The notes beneath the pieces were generated by a model. The model was not told where the DNA came from. It made no database searches and saw nothing but the letters and a program-made list of their open reading frames with translations. Made by a program: the position numbers and the translations under genes. From Triplophysa rosa (lineage: Eukaryota; Chordata; Actinopteri; Cypriniformes; Nemacheilidae), in NCBI RefSeq assembly GCF_024868665.1, contig NC_079898.1, positions 23,470,296-23,534,295 of the forward strand: a stretch of DNA of 64,000 bases. The letters run 5' to 3'. Below, in pieces: positions 24,834 through 47,700 of this stretch (position 1 is its first letter; each line of letters starts with the position of its first letter).

Positions 24834-25146
24834 TAACTAATTCAGCAATATTTAACTTTGCATAGATTTAAAATTGTAGACAGTACAATATTCTCATTTT
24901 TAATTTAAAACAAAGAATTGGTTTCAAATGTGCGCCGTCTGAAATCAGAGAATTACAAAACACACACTCAGTCAGATGTGACAAGTAAATGCAAATTTGA
25001 CACCTTTGAATTAAGACACCCTCTCTTTTTATCTCCCAACAGCTTGCTGTCATTCAAATTGATGATTCATTTAAAACAACATTTCAGCTCATACAAGATG
25101 AATATAATACAAGATTGATCGACAGCATTTGTGACATACAGTAGGT

Positions 25147-25376
25147 CAGGGGTTCCCAAACCTTTTTATTCCAAAACCCACCAAAATATTTAGCATAGTT
25201 TTCAGTTTCTTTGTCATGATATAAATGAAATATGCAATACCAAAATAGCATACGGTAAGATGTCAAAATCATTGTCATTGCTAGTCGGACTGAACTGTTT
25301 TTGTGTGTGCGCGTGTCATTCAGAGCATCTTTACGTGACCCACAAGGAGTCCTAACCCTCAGTTTGAAAACCCCTG
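25147..25376. mobile_element. hAT-like short element (CAGGGGTT ends)
   Basis: Begins CAGGGGTTCCCAAACC and the complement of its end reads CAGGGGTTTTCAAAC: ends typical of Charlie-like hAT MITEs. No matching 8-bp target duplication is visible. It lies in the interval between the opn3 and kmo 3' ends; the rest of 24850-25690 shows nothing else. Confidence 0.6.
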
Positions 25377-25701
25377 ATAAAGATACAAAACTTGTTGCTC
25401 AGTATTTAGTATTTAGCACTTTTAACGATAGTGGCCTGGTATATACAATAAAATAACCATATAGCTTTATATACGTGCTGACATGAGACTAGTGTGATGT
25501 GACCTTGCCAAAGTTACTACCGGTCTTTCAACCCCATAACTTTTGCAGGATACGTGCTGGGATACATAAAGGTTTGTGTACATGGAGCAATCACGCCATG
25601 CAACACATAACCACAAGTTCATCCACCTAGAAACGTATTACCACTTCAGAAAGTGGTAACTATTTATTATATGAGCTTAAGTCTTTCTTTTAACTGAATC
25701 A

Positions 25702-25707
25702 TTTATT
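25702..25707 (-). promoter_or_regulatory. kmo: kmo candidate poly(A) signal
   Basis: TTTATT on the plus strand is AATAAA on the kmo strand, about 300 bases after the stop codon. Confidence 0.45.
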
Positions 25708-26000
25708 TTGTGCTTAAAAGGGATAGTTAATATACAAATTCTTGCATCATGACTTAAACAAATTTATATTTGTAATTTGCTGTTGTTTTTAATTATTTGG
25801 CGGTAACCAACATTGTCACAAATGCTGTTGATCAAGTCTAATTCGTATCGATCCTGAAACATTTTTGAAGACGTAAAATCTGGTCTTTTACGGTTTGTGT
25901 CCTGTATGAAACATGAAAGTAAATCTTCACTGTTTCACATTGACAAGTCAACAACAAGGCTGCCAAACAACAACAGGGTTTCCTATACATTGTAATTCTT

Positions 26001-35781
<9,781 letters not shown>

Positions 35782-36082
35782 GTTTAATAAACACAACTTT
35801 TTAAATGACTGCAGGGAACTTCTGCTGTAAGTGACTTTAAAGTGAAGTTGAAGCAGGGATCAGCGGTTTAGTGGTTATGAAGGAGGAGCGAAACCAATCA
35901 AACATCGACCAGCCAGACCATCGTCGTTCATCAGAACTTCAGTCAAACATGTCTATATATGGGATGAATTTCATCTCAAAATGATTAACAAATGCATGCA
36001 CAGTCATCCGTGAACGTGATACAAGTTACACTTGTATTTTACTATTCACAAACAAATGCCGTATGATTTGAATCTGTGAAAT

Positions 36083-36600
36083 TTAGATTGTAATAAACAT
36101 GAGGCGATTTGTACTAATAGAGACAGATTTGTGAATACAATGTTTTATTTTGTGTTCATGTATAATCATTTTGCGCATACCAATGAGAAGTTGTGCATTT
36201 GTGTATCCTGCAACGCGCGTCCATTCATCCTGTTCTGTACATTTGGATTTTGAGACGTTCTTTTCGCGGTTTTCAGCATTACACAACCATGTACAAACAA
36301 CTATCAATGAATAAACCGACGCCTATGCGTTATGACCCTCAAACAAATGTCTTTCATTTCGTGTCCGCAAAATTCAGAATTAAATGAATCTGCACGGATC
36401 TGTACAAACAGAGATATATTTGTGAATCCAAGATGTTATCTTTCGTATTGATATATCATAATTTGTGCACGTCAATAACAAGATGCGCATTTGTGGATCC
36501 TGCGACCCGCGTTCATTCATCCTGTTCGGTTCATTTGGATTTTGAGACTTTGTTTTCGCGGTTTTGCATTGGACAATCCACACACACACAACTTCAGATC
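36083..36600. repeat. Diverged tandem duplication
   Basis: About 36095-36290 and 36400-36580 align: each has TTTGTGAAT, then GCATTTGTG, ATCCTGC, CATTCATCCTGTTC, CATTTGGATTTTGAGAC and TTTTCGCGGTTTT in the same order and spacing. Offset is about 300 bp. It lies between kmo and the tRNA gene. Confidence 0.8.
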
Positions 36601-37703
36601 CTCGCACAACCGTGCATAAACTACAGCCTACCACTAGATGGCAGTCTCACGGAGCGATGCAGAGGTTGGCGGCAGAGGTTGCGCTAGACTTTTTCGGCTC
36701 GTAAAAAATCCCTCATAATCTATTTTTGCCCGTCACTATGGTGCACGGTGATGTTACGTGCTAATTAGCATGTTTGTGACATCATCACTATGAACACGTG
36801 TTTACTCTCTGAACTTACTGAACTGAATACCCAATAAAATTGAAGTCGTTTACATATTTAATGTTTCTGTTGTCAGACATAAAATAATAATTACAGACAA
36901 ATGTTTATAATCATATGTCCAGTCACTAACAATGACAGGTGCTTGTAAACGCTGTTTTGTAATCATTTATTAATTCACTTAAGTTATTTTTAGATGCAGT
37001 TTGGTTATGAATGTGCTGCTTCTGCCGCTCATTGAACGGAAAAGACAGAGAAACATTTTTCCACTCACTTAAAGTTAGTTTATCCAAAATGACGCTAGTC
37101 GCCATCTCTCTCTGAAGGAAAACAGTCTGGAAACAGAATCAGATCCAGAAACAACGCCTTTAAACGACGTTATCGCTGTGTTATTATGAAAAGTGTACAA
37201 ATATTTTCAGTTCGTTTTGAAACTATGGCGAAAGCTGCTGACACAGCTGCTGAGTTAAAAAATATGGATCCGAGTTTGGAGACTTTCATTAGGGGGACTT
37301 TGGTAACGGTCTTTAGCCATCAAAGTTACAGTGCCACCCTCTAGTGGAAAGTTAAAGAACTACATGGTTTTATATAAACTCATTTTGTATAAAACCTCCC
37401 CAAACTCTGCAGTGTGTGCGGGGGCCATAGCTTTTTTTGTTCTAAACGTCTCTGAAACAAGCATTACATAACTTGCGAAATATCAAACAACAGCACGAAG
37501 ACACTTGAGTGTCTTGAAATGATTAACGTTAATGATTTTAAACGAATGATTTTAAACGACGATTTTGGCCAGTTATTTCGTCTACACTCAAACATGACTG
37601 GATTTTTTATCTGTTAAATATTATCAGCATTTTCTTGTACGTTTTCGTCGATAACCATTTAGGATTTTAAGTGTAAATGGATGAAGTTTACATTTATTTT
37701 CTC

Positions 37704-37708
37704 AAAAA
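37704..37708 (-). terminator. Pol III terminator of tRNA-His
   Basis: TTTTT on the tRNA strand directly follows the discriminator base. Confidence 0.85.
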
Positions 37709-37780
37709 TGCCGTGACCCGGATTCGAACCGGGGTTGCTGCGGCCACAACGCAGAGTACTAACCACTATACGATCACGGC
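37709..37780 (-). tRNA. tRNA-His (GTG)
   Basis: Minus strand, 72 nt including discriminator A. The acceptor stem GCCGTGA pairs with TCACGGC. Internal A box around GTATAGTGGTTAGTAC, anticodon loop TTGTGGC with GTG, and B box GGTTCGAATCC. It closely matches the vertebrate tRNA-His gene. The base before position 1 is C, so the His-specific G-1 is not encoded and must be added after transcription. It is intronless. Confidence 0.97.
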
Positions 37781-38439
37781 GAGCCATTTAGGAGACGAGC
37801 GAATTGCTCAGAATGTGGATTCTTGATCATCCATTCTTTGGATTCTATAAATTCTATTTTAATTTTGACCAAAATTATGAACTACTGTCATGAATAGCGC
37901 TATTTTTCCTTATTACCCGATTACATTAATTGTTATTGTTTTCAAGAAAATGACTTTCTATTTATAAAATAAAAAACCCAAGAATCACATCAACCTTCAT
38001 GTTTAACATACATATTTCACATCAAAAGTAGTGGGCATTTAAAAAACAAGATATTAGTTCAACAGATGAGATCAGACTTTCGAAATGATTTAGTTTGATT
38101 TTGTTAGTGGAGATCACACTTATTGATCTGCTTATTTTAACTGCGGAAAGAACGACTGACAGCTGGAACTGTTCTCTTTAAATACTCCGTATCGTTCTCC
38201 ACTAAACCTGAATATGGGCGTGGCCTGGTTAGTACGTCAAACGTAGGTAAGGCGTGACTAAGCAATTCGAAGTACTGGCAATATTATCCGACTGCAATAC
38301 CGAGGAAAACGAAAAGGTATCTAAAAGTATTTTTTCAATAAAATATAATTTCAGCAATAAGTAAATATTATGGAACTAGTCAGATGTGACGTAGAATGTT
38401 AATAAACATAAATGTAACTGTAAGTGTATTTTCATTTTC

Positions 38440-38740
38440 TGAGGTTGATTGGTCGTGTCTGCAGATATGGCGCCCTGACGTCTTCATGAGAGTTTTATTT
38501 TTCAGCAATGAAGTATGCAGAAATGTGTTAACCGTTGGTTACTAACAGAGAGATATCTTCCGATTTTATGAGATTTGCCGCAGTTTTTCTTCGAAGTATT
38601 AGGTAAGTATTGACTTTGCCCTTTAAAATAAATGTATAGTGCTTTTGTTCGCGGGTCGGGCCGCTCGGTTCGCTGGCGCCGGGCTCGTGTGCTCTTCTCG
38701 CGCTCGTTAGCTTCATCGCGCGACGCTTGCGACATTCGAT
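38440..38740 (+). promoter_or_regulatory. ide: ide promoter and CpG island
   Basis: Upstream of the ATG lie GATTGGT (inverted CCAAT) near 38448, ATGGCGCC near 38467 and the CRE half-site TGACG at 38476. CpG-dense sequence continues through exon 1 into intron 1 (about 38645-38735), with no TATA box: a housekeeping-type promoter. Confidence 0.55.
38568..38602 (+). CDS. ide: ide exon 1, mitochondrial-leader exon
   Basis: Thirty-five bases encode [11 protein letters not shown] plus two bases of Arg12, then GTAAGT. Joined to exon 2 the leader reads on as [10 protein letters not shown], with Arg3, Arg9, Arg12 and Lys20, no acidic residue and hydrophobic faces: a matrix-targeting-like presequence. 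Human IDE likewise has a mitochondrial form from Met1 and a cytosolic form from Met42; Met21 here is the second start. Confidence 0.85.
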
Positions 38741-41700
38741 ATTTCATCATGCTTCTTATTCTTTACATTGAGAAGTTGTTTGGGTCTGAAAAATGTAACA
38801 AAATATAACATTTAATCAATGTAACGAACACAAAGACGCTGGAAGACGTCCATTTTAATCTGAGCTAAACTAACACTGAAACTGAGGTACTCTTAAAACG
38901 GACAAAAACTTCAACAACGTAAACTATAACCTTTACTTTATTTTAATTCGCTTAAATCATTACATGTAATCTTAGACTAAACCATTAAACTTACAAACTC
39001 TACACATTAATTGTAATTGTTAACTTAAAGCTTTGTTTGTTTTTATAGTATTCTTGTTTGTTTTATGTATTGTCGTCATACTACTATTTATTACTGGGTT
39101 AGATTTGTTTATCTTGACCTAAAACGTAAGAATACTAAACAGATTTTTGTTGTTGCTGTTATTTTTTTTCTTTCTTAAAACCACTTCTATATTTGTTCAT
39201 AGAGATGAATGTCCTCAGAAATTAATTCCTCATTGTATAGTATTATTTCATATTTATTTAATCAGATTTTTTCCGGGCATAATACATGAAAATACTATAT
39301 AGGCGTTTTTTAAATGTTTTATTTTGAGACCACATTTGTTCAGGTATAAAGAGTGAGGTAAAAAGTTCATAAGTAATTATGTATATTTTTTATTATATTA
39401 TTTACATTTTCGACAATTTTTTTCAGAGGTGTCTCCACTCTGAGCGTCAAAATGAGTGATACAGCTGTGAAAAGAGTGGTGAGTAACATCATTCGCTCTC
39501 CTGAGGACAAGCGAGAATATCGAGGACTTGAGTTCACTAATGGCCTGAAAGCTGTTCTGATCAGTGACCCGACCACTGACAAATCATCCGCTGCGCTGGA
39601 CGTCCACATAGGTAAAGAGTCACATTAGTCTGTCCTTACTTTTGCCTTTATTTCAAGGTTTTATATATCCGCGCATTTATTGCTCAATTAAATTGTCCTA
39701 ATTTTCCATTTTTGTGTTGCGCACACCCAAGAATCCCATAATTTACTTTGTAAAAACAAGAATAAACTTGCTCAACTGAGCAGTTCATTTGACATTTGGA
39801 TTAAGCTACAGCTGATGTGACGCCCACTGTGTCAACACAGACTAGTAGGAGGCCTATGTGATTCCAGGATGTCCACTTTTTAAAGGGGTCATATGACACG
39901 GCTAAAACGAATATTATCGTTTGTTTTAGATGTAATGCAATGTATATACACAATTTAAGGTTAAAAATCACTGTATTTTCCACATCCCGTGCATGGTTGT
40001 ATCTCCTCTTTGCCCCGCCCTCTGAAACGTGCAGATTTTTTACAAAGCTCATGGCTCTGAAAAGCGAGGTGTGCTATGATTGGCCAGTTAACCAGCGCGT
40101 AGTGATTGGTGGAATACTGCATGCGTGTGAGGGAAATGTAACGCCTCTTACCATATTTGAAACATCAGGTTCCTCTTCAATTGTACTGACAGGTACACCC
40201 ACCTTACTTGCGTATACATTTGGGCGGTCTTAGTCAAATCAGACCACCAAATTATGTAGATTTGTGGGGGTGTGGTTACACGAGGCGTTTCAGGCAGGTC
40301 TGGGTGAGTATTCGCTTTTAGATAGAACGCATCTTTTGTTCCGACACTTTCATTTGTGCATTTTTACGTGTCCAATACATGCATGGGCAACTTATAACTC
40401 ACCAAAGACACAGAAAAACACGTATTCGCGCCATATGACCCCTTTAACAACTATATCCATTAGTGATATAGTAATATAAGTATTTATGGGTCGTTCACGT
40501 CTATGTCATTAAATGGTACGTTGGTAAAGATATAGGTGGACAGCTAGCATGCTTTGAACCCTTGCAAATAAGGCACACAATAACTGAATGGGGTCAGTTC
40601 CCCCTCTCTTTCTGACTTTGTTTGTAATGTACATAATTCTGAATGGTTTTTCAAATTCAGTCTGTCCACACCATCATTTGAAATGGTGAAATCATGTACA
40701 TTTGTTTTGTAAATATTCACTATTATGCTCAATAGAAGAGCAGGTGTTCATAAGAAGAGGTGACAATTGATCATTCATTAAACATTGTCAAATTAAATGT
40801 AAGAATGATTTTGACTGTTTTGCACTGAAATTTGTCCTGTTTGTGTTGAGTCCTGTGGTTCGGATCAGAATTGTAAAACTAAGGTTTCTTGCAGGTTTTT
40901 CCTGCTGTTCAGATTTGAGTCGTGTGTACACAAGAAATCAGATTAAATCAGATTAAACAACGCCTATAGGTTTGGAAACGTGCCAGACAGACCTGCATGT
41001 AATGCTACGTCCTGTTGTCTGGGTGTTCAACCTGTACAATCATAACCTTTTCTTTTACTGACTTTTGGGTAAAAACATATTCAATCAAGTGTGAGGTTTT
41101 TAAATGTGTCTGAACGTGTTGTCATCAAGTGAAGTGGTGGACTCGACATTTCTCAAGATCTCAGTCTGATTTATGATCGCAAAGGTGACAATAAACTGCG
41201 TTTTCTTCTTGTCCTGCAGGTTCCTTGTCAGATCCTGAAAACATTTCAGGCCTGGCCCACTTCTGCGAGCATATGCTGTTTCTAGGCACGGAGAAGTACC
41301 CCAAAGAGAACGAGTACAGCCAATTCCTGAGCGAGCACGCTGGCAGTTCCAACGCCTTCACCAGCGGAGAGCACACCAATTACTACTTTGATGTGTCCCA
41401 TGAGCACCTGCAAGGGGCTTTGGACAGGTAAATTAATCCAAAAAATGTCTGTTAGTGAATTATTGAATGCTCATCTGGACTGCTGGCCTGTTTGAATTGC
41501 TAAAGAGCGATGAGATGTTTGAACTTATGAAAGGATGAGCAGGTTGGGATCTTCAGGTGTCACGCTGTCTCTTGGTGTGGGGTTACTTGTCCGGGAGGAA
41601 TCAGGTTGCTTTGTTTTGGGATACGGAGAAGAGAGTTACCCCAGTCCCCAGCTGCTACTGCGGCCCAGAGCACCACCTGCTCATTGAAACATTTTGAATG

Positions 41701-44700
41701 ATTCATGATTAATCTCCAACAACTGGGTCATGACTGCATTTTAATAAACGGATGTCAGAACGGAGAGCTTACGCACTAGCACAAGCTCTGATGGAGCAGA
41801 TATGAATGAGATCTAACAGGCATAATGCAAATTAAATTTGTGATCTAAACCCCGCCTCTAAAATTGTTATTGGTCATTGGAGCCCTTCTACCAAATTTTG
41901 GTCACATAACATCAATTTCACAAAGCCTTGGATTATTTTTATATGGTTTTGTGGTGCACAATTTCCATCAAAATTAGTCATAGTGTTCTGATTTTGGCTG
42001 ATATGACAAAAGGTTCATTATGTAAAAGGCTCACTATGTAATTATTTTATAATTAAAGTTGGATTATAAAACTCTGATTGTAAACCTGCCACAAAGGTAA
42101 ATTGTTAGCAAGATTTTTATTCACCTCTGTCCTGAATGCGCACTTAAGCGCCATCCTCATTTACATGGCAGTTGCATTTGGACAACAGCATTCTTGCTCA
42201 TTTGAATATATATCAAATCAGAAACTTAAACGTATGCAAACCTCTCCGCAGCTGTGGGTTCAAGCAACGGCTGGTCATCCACTACACAATGCATTGATGT
42301 TTTTACACCGCACATTTGAATATTGTTAATGGTCTTTTTGTTGTGGTACATGGTGATATCTTTAGAGTGGTATGGTGCTTGATATGATTTTTTTTCCCCA
42401 GGTTTGCTCAGTTCTTCCTCTGTCCTCTTTTTGATGAGAGCTGTAAGGACCGAGAAGTGAACGCGGTGGACTCTGAACACGAGAAGAATGTCATGAATGA
42501 CGCTTGGCGCCTGTTTCAACTGGAGAAAGCTACTGGGAACCCCAAACACCCCTTTAGTAAATTTGGCACTGGTATGGACAACTGCTATACACCTGATATG
42601 AACAAATTTTTTTTTGTCACAATGTCTTCTTTATAGTTTTTGATTAAATATAAATCCTGTAAATAAATTCGCACGGATGCTTTTTTTGTTTGTTTTAAAA
42701 CGCACCGTGATTCCTTACCTTAGTTGAAATAAATAGGCCTACCTTATTTATTGATGCAAATCCAATGCAAAGCTAAACAAGACAGACACTGACCGTGAAC
42801 GACAAAGAAAACAATATTTATATGCTTGCTGATCAGCAGAATATCTTCCTCAGATGACGGTCACATAATCAGGGAATCAAGCACTCTGGCTCCGTCTTTG
42901 TTGCAGGGTATTTTTTAGTATCTTAACAGTCGGCATGAGGTATCAAGCCCATTTACTTTATTTATTATCAACAATAAAGCCAGATATTCTTGTCAGATCT
43001 GGGTTTTGTTACCGGGAGTTAGAGAAGAGCAGAGCGTTTTCTCCGCTGTCGGCTTGTAAACTGTCGGCTTGTTGAACAGACTTTCACCAGAGTAAAATAG
43101 ACCTATATGCTTGTTTTTCTTATCAAGAACATGTAAAACAAAATAAACAAGATCACCATATATCACAGACTGTCAATATACGTTGCGTTTTGTTTTGTCT
43201 GTATACTTTTTGTATTATACCGTTCTGCGCAGGTTTAAATGCAGTTTTTTTTCTATTTTTTCAACATAAAAAAACGATATACAGGATATAATATTAATGC
43301 ATTATGAATATTTAATGATAATTATAAGCTTGATGTGAAATTGTGACTAAATAAAAACGTAACAAATTACGTCATTATTAACTTAATTTAAATAAACCAA
43401 TATTCATCATCATCCTTCAGCTTTTTTCTGTCCTTCACTGAGGATAATGTCTAGATCGATTTAGCTTAAGCTGCCTTGAGATTTATCTGTGCCCAGAATA
43501 ACCAAATGGTGGCAGCCTTGAGTTACAAGGCTTGTTTGCTCAGAAAAGCAGCTGTGTATTTGAATTGAAGAATTGAATGCTGGCTAATGCATGTGCTTTA
43601 AAAAGCTTTTGTGTTTGTATACTATAGTTAAACCCCCCCATGCTATTATAATTGTGTTGTTGTTGTTTTTTTGGTTAGTGTCTGTTAGCTTAGAGGCTAT
43701 CTATATAAAATTGAGCCTGTACAAGTTTACAGACTTGTTGCATGTAGAATTGTATGCATTTAAAATGCACTATTTCGTTTCCTGAAAACAGTATTTGTTT
43801 TTCTTTTAAGGCAATAAGTTAACACTTGAGACGAGGCCATCTCAACAGGGCATCGACGTCCGTGAGGAGCTGCTCAAATTTCACTCCACCTATTACTCAT
43901 CCAACCTGATGGGACTGTGTGTGCTGGGCAGAGGTCAGTCAACAGATACGAATAAAGCCGTGGAAACCCTTTCTGCATTACCTTTGCTTCTAATTCAGTT
44001 TCATAAATCAGATAATCCCTAGAGATAAAGGATGTTCACTTTCACTCTGGACAGACGTGGAGATCTCTCACTTTTAAGTGCTGTGCTGTTCTACATCAAT
44101 CATTTCTGTGCTTGATGTTACAGTATTGCAAAATAAAAAAGTAATTTGGGCATAAATGGAGAGAAAAACAAATTCTTCGTCAGCTCCACACAACACATGC
44201 CAGATTTCTCAGTTCGGTCCTGGCGTGAGGTTGAATGTTTCATGAGAGCTGTCCTGTTCTCTGTCGTTCTGTTAAATGATTCATAGTTTTTGCACTGACT
44301 GCGTCATGCGGAGGTGATGGCGTGTTTATTTAATTTAAGGTTAACGTCGTGTCTATTTTACCTTGGACAGAGTCGTTGGATGACTTGACGTCTATGGTGG
44401 TGAAGCTTTTCGGAGAGGTGGAGAATAAGAATGTGCCTCTCCCAGAATTTCCCACAAACCCGTTTCAGGAGGAACACCTGAGGGTGAGCGCCAACTCCTG
44501 ACACCTTTATAAATCCCAGATCTCACATCTTGAGTCCTGACCCTACACCTGTTTCAGAACTATTGGATGTGAAGTCTCACTAAAAGTTTTGTGTTCTGTT
44601 TTTGTTGTCATTGGTTTCTGACATATTGCACTTTCTCCACAGCAATTTTATAAAGTCGTGCCTATCAAGGACATCAGAAACCTGTATGTGACCTTCCCCA

Positions 44701-47700
44701 TCCCAGACCTACAGAAGTACTACAAGTCTAACCCGGGACATTATCTTGGCCATCTGATTGGTCACGAAGGCCCAGGGAGTCTTCTTTCTGAACTCAAATC
44801 TAAAGGTGAGAGAATTCATCTGAAAAATGGTGCTAGTTCTCTCACATAGAATTTGTCACTTTTAAAAGTTCAAATGGTCAAAGGTGCTGTGTGTAGTTTT
44901 TTCGGTGGATCTTTTGACAGACATTATATACCAAGACCTTACGCTGGATTCACATGGGGCGGCAGCGTCAACTCTTCTCATTTACTTTGAACGGGTGACG
45001 TCATGCGTTGCCAAACTGAATTGTGCGTGCGTCAGCGTCGCTTCACTGGCGTTGCTCGTGGCAAGAAGTTGAACATTTCTCAACTTTTCAAGCGCCAACG
45101 CAGGCGTCAGCCAATCAGATCACCTTATGCAAATAACCTAGTGCATGCACTAGCTAATTGCGTTCATGCAAGACCGGAGAACAATTTGATTGGCTGTTGT
45201 CACTATGACGATCGCGTCGGCCATGCTTCAGAGACACGCCCTCCGTCAAGCATTGACGTTGAAGCCCCGTGTGAATCCAGCTTTACACAATGAAGCGTCA
45301 TGTTTTTATTGTCTTAGAATACACCGCAGGTCCCCTTACATGGAATTCGCCATGTTGTAGCCCTAAATGGACAAACTGCTCTACAGGGCGCGTTTCGTAA
45401 ATGTCCTTCGGGAAAAAGAAAAAACGTGATGACATCTTAGTGCTGTGTCAGTCACCGTAGTGCTTTGAAAGGGAGGGAGTGGAGGGAGCCGTTGGTTGCA
45501 ATTCACAAACCCGGCCGCTAGATGCCACTAAATTTCAAACACTCAACCTTTGAATACTGTTTACATTATAATGTAGTTAAAAAGTGTTTGAGGAATAAAA
45601 ATATCAATGGCCAGTGTAGTTTATTCATGCTAATGTTTTGTGTGGAAATATGCTGTTTGGTAGCATTTGCAAAAATGAATATTTGTTGACTGCTTCACCA
45701 TAACTTGAGTTGTTTTATAATGGGAAGGTAAATTGTGATGTTGCCATCTGACTTGTCAAACAGTGTTTTAGTTTCTAGATGGTCATGCTCTCGCTGTCTC
45801 TTCTCAGGATGGGTGAACACGCTTGTCGGAGGTCAGAAGGAAGGAGCCAGAGGATTCATGTTTTTTATTATTAATGTGGACCTGACAGAAGAGGGACTGT
45901 GTAAGGATCTGGAGTGTTTGTGTATATGTGTGTGCGTTTGTCAGGTTTTATGTTGCTTGATGTGTTGACCCTGTGTTTCCAGTGCATGTAGAGGATATCA
46001 TCTTTCACATGTTCCAGTATATTCAGAAGCTGCGGACAGAGGGCCCTCAGGAATGGGTCTTTCAGGAGTGTAAGGTATGATCGGGTCTTTAACACGTGCT
46101 AAAATAGAAAAGATCAGTCTCAGACTCTCCAGATTAAAAAAGTCTGCGTCAGACGAGCATTTTAAAGGGGTCATATGACACGGCTAAAATGAATATTATC
46201 GTTTGTTTTAGATGTAATTAGAGCTGCACGATTCTGGATAAATTGAGAATCACGATTTTTTTGTTTCAAATGGAGATTGCAATTCTTTTACGATTCTAAA
46301 TGACGACTAAAAGTAATGCATCATTTACTAGAGGTTCTACCAGAAAAATAGTTTATTTAGGTAGCCTATTGCTTTAAAATTATTACATATTTCATGGTTA
46401 ACCTTTAGTAACCAGTGAGAAATTGTGTAATTTGTAACACAATCCTTAAGCAGTTTTGTTTTCATGCTGTAGTTACTTTGTTATTTGGTGTGAGATTAAT
46501 TTGGGCAGAGTGAGAGCTTGTAAACGCGTGTCTCGTGTGTGCGAGTTGGCAACTCGCTGCTTTAATCCCAGTACTTCTGTGATCATTTGACACAGAAATA
46601 ATGATAGTGTTTGGTTGAAAGAGTGTTTGTGACGTCGTTTCATACCTAATGATGATAATGCTTTCTCTGCATCTGTGGCAGCACCAGCACAGATTGAAGC
46701 GTTATGATTTTACTCGGAGGTGTAAGTTAATAGACACACGAGAATCGTTGGTTTTCATTAATGAGATCGTGTGGGTGTTTGAATCGAGATTGCGATCTTT
46801 TAACGATTAATCGTGCAGCTCTAGATGTAATGCAATGTGTATACACGATTTAAGGTTAAAAAACGCTGTATTTCCACACATCTTGCATGTTTGTATCTCC
46901 TCTTTGCCCCGCCTCTCTGAAACGCACAGATTTTTTACAAAGCTCATCACTCTGAAAAGCGAGGTGTGCTATGATTGGCCAGTTAACCAGTGCGTAGTGA
47001 TTGGTGGAATACTGTAAGCGTGTGAGGGAAATGTAACGCCTCTTACCATATTTGGAACATCAGGTTCCTCTTCAATTGTACTGACAGGTACGCCCACCTT
47101 ACTTGCGTATACATTTGGGCGGTCTTAGTCAGACCACCAGCTGACGTAGATTTGTGGGGGTGTGGTTACACGAGGCGTTTCAGGCAGGTCTGGGTGAGCA
47201 TTCGCTTTTAGATAGAATGCATCTTTTGTTCCGACACTTTCATTTTTGCAATTTTATGTGTCTAATACATGCATGGGCAACTTATAACTCACCAAAGATG
47301 CAGAAAAACACGTGCTCGTGCCATATGACCCCTTTAACCTGGTTGTTGAAGTGGATATAGTCATTAAATGCTGTTAAATCACACAAAAGTCTACATCAAA
47401 TGTTAGTCAAACTTTGACATTATAAAACCTTATGTCATGTTTGTTATGACAGCACTGATTGGTCCCAACGTTTTTTTTTTTTGCAGGATTTGAACACTGT
47501 GGCATTTAGATTTAAGGATAAGGAGCGTCCACGTGGATACACGTCTAAAGTTGCTGGTCTGCTGCATGTAGGTATCTCTCATGAAAGACTTGAAAGGTTG
47601 TCACCATGGTTACAGATGCTCTTCTCATCAGCAGCTGTCACCGGGTGCTGCTTTGTGTTTTGTCAGAAGGTCACAGCCATTGTTTATTTCAAGTTGGCTG

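Larger units (their letters stand above)
35782..37708. other. kmo upstream region
   Basis: Holds the kmo 5' flank, with ACCAATCA (CCAAT-like) near 35893, and a diverged duplication at 36.1-36.6 kb. A CpG-containing stretch follows at 36.6-36.8 kb, and repeat-like DNA near 37.0-37.4 kb includes GTGCCACCCTCTAGTGG. No protein-coding exon found. Confidence 0.5.

Noticed and set aside
37709..37780. tRNA-derived SINE instead of a real tRNA gene
   Set aside because: All stems pair, the anticodon is intact, a TTTTT terminator follows at once, and no SINE body or A-rich tail is attached.
39940..40479. 97- and 71-codon frames, with near-copies at 46835-47360
   Set aside because: They belong to the two copies of one non-coding TTAA element; substitutions between copies do not favour silent sites on inspection and stops differ.
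45003..45293. 96-codon plus-strand frame in ide intron 7
   Set aside because: Lies inside an inverted-repeat MITE.
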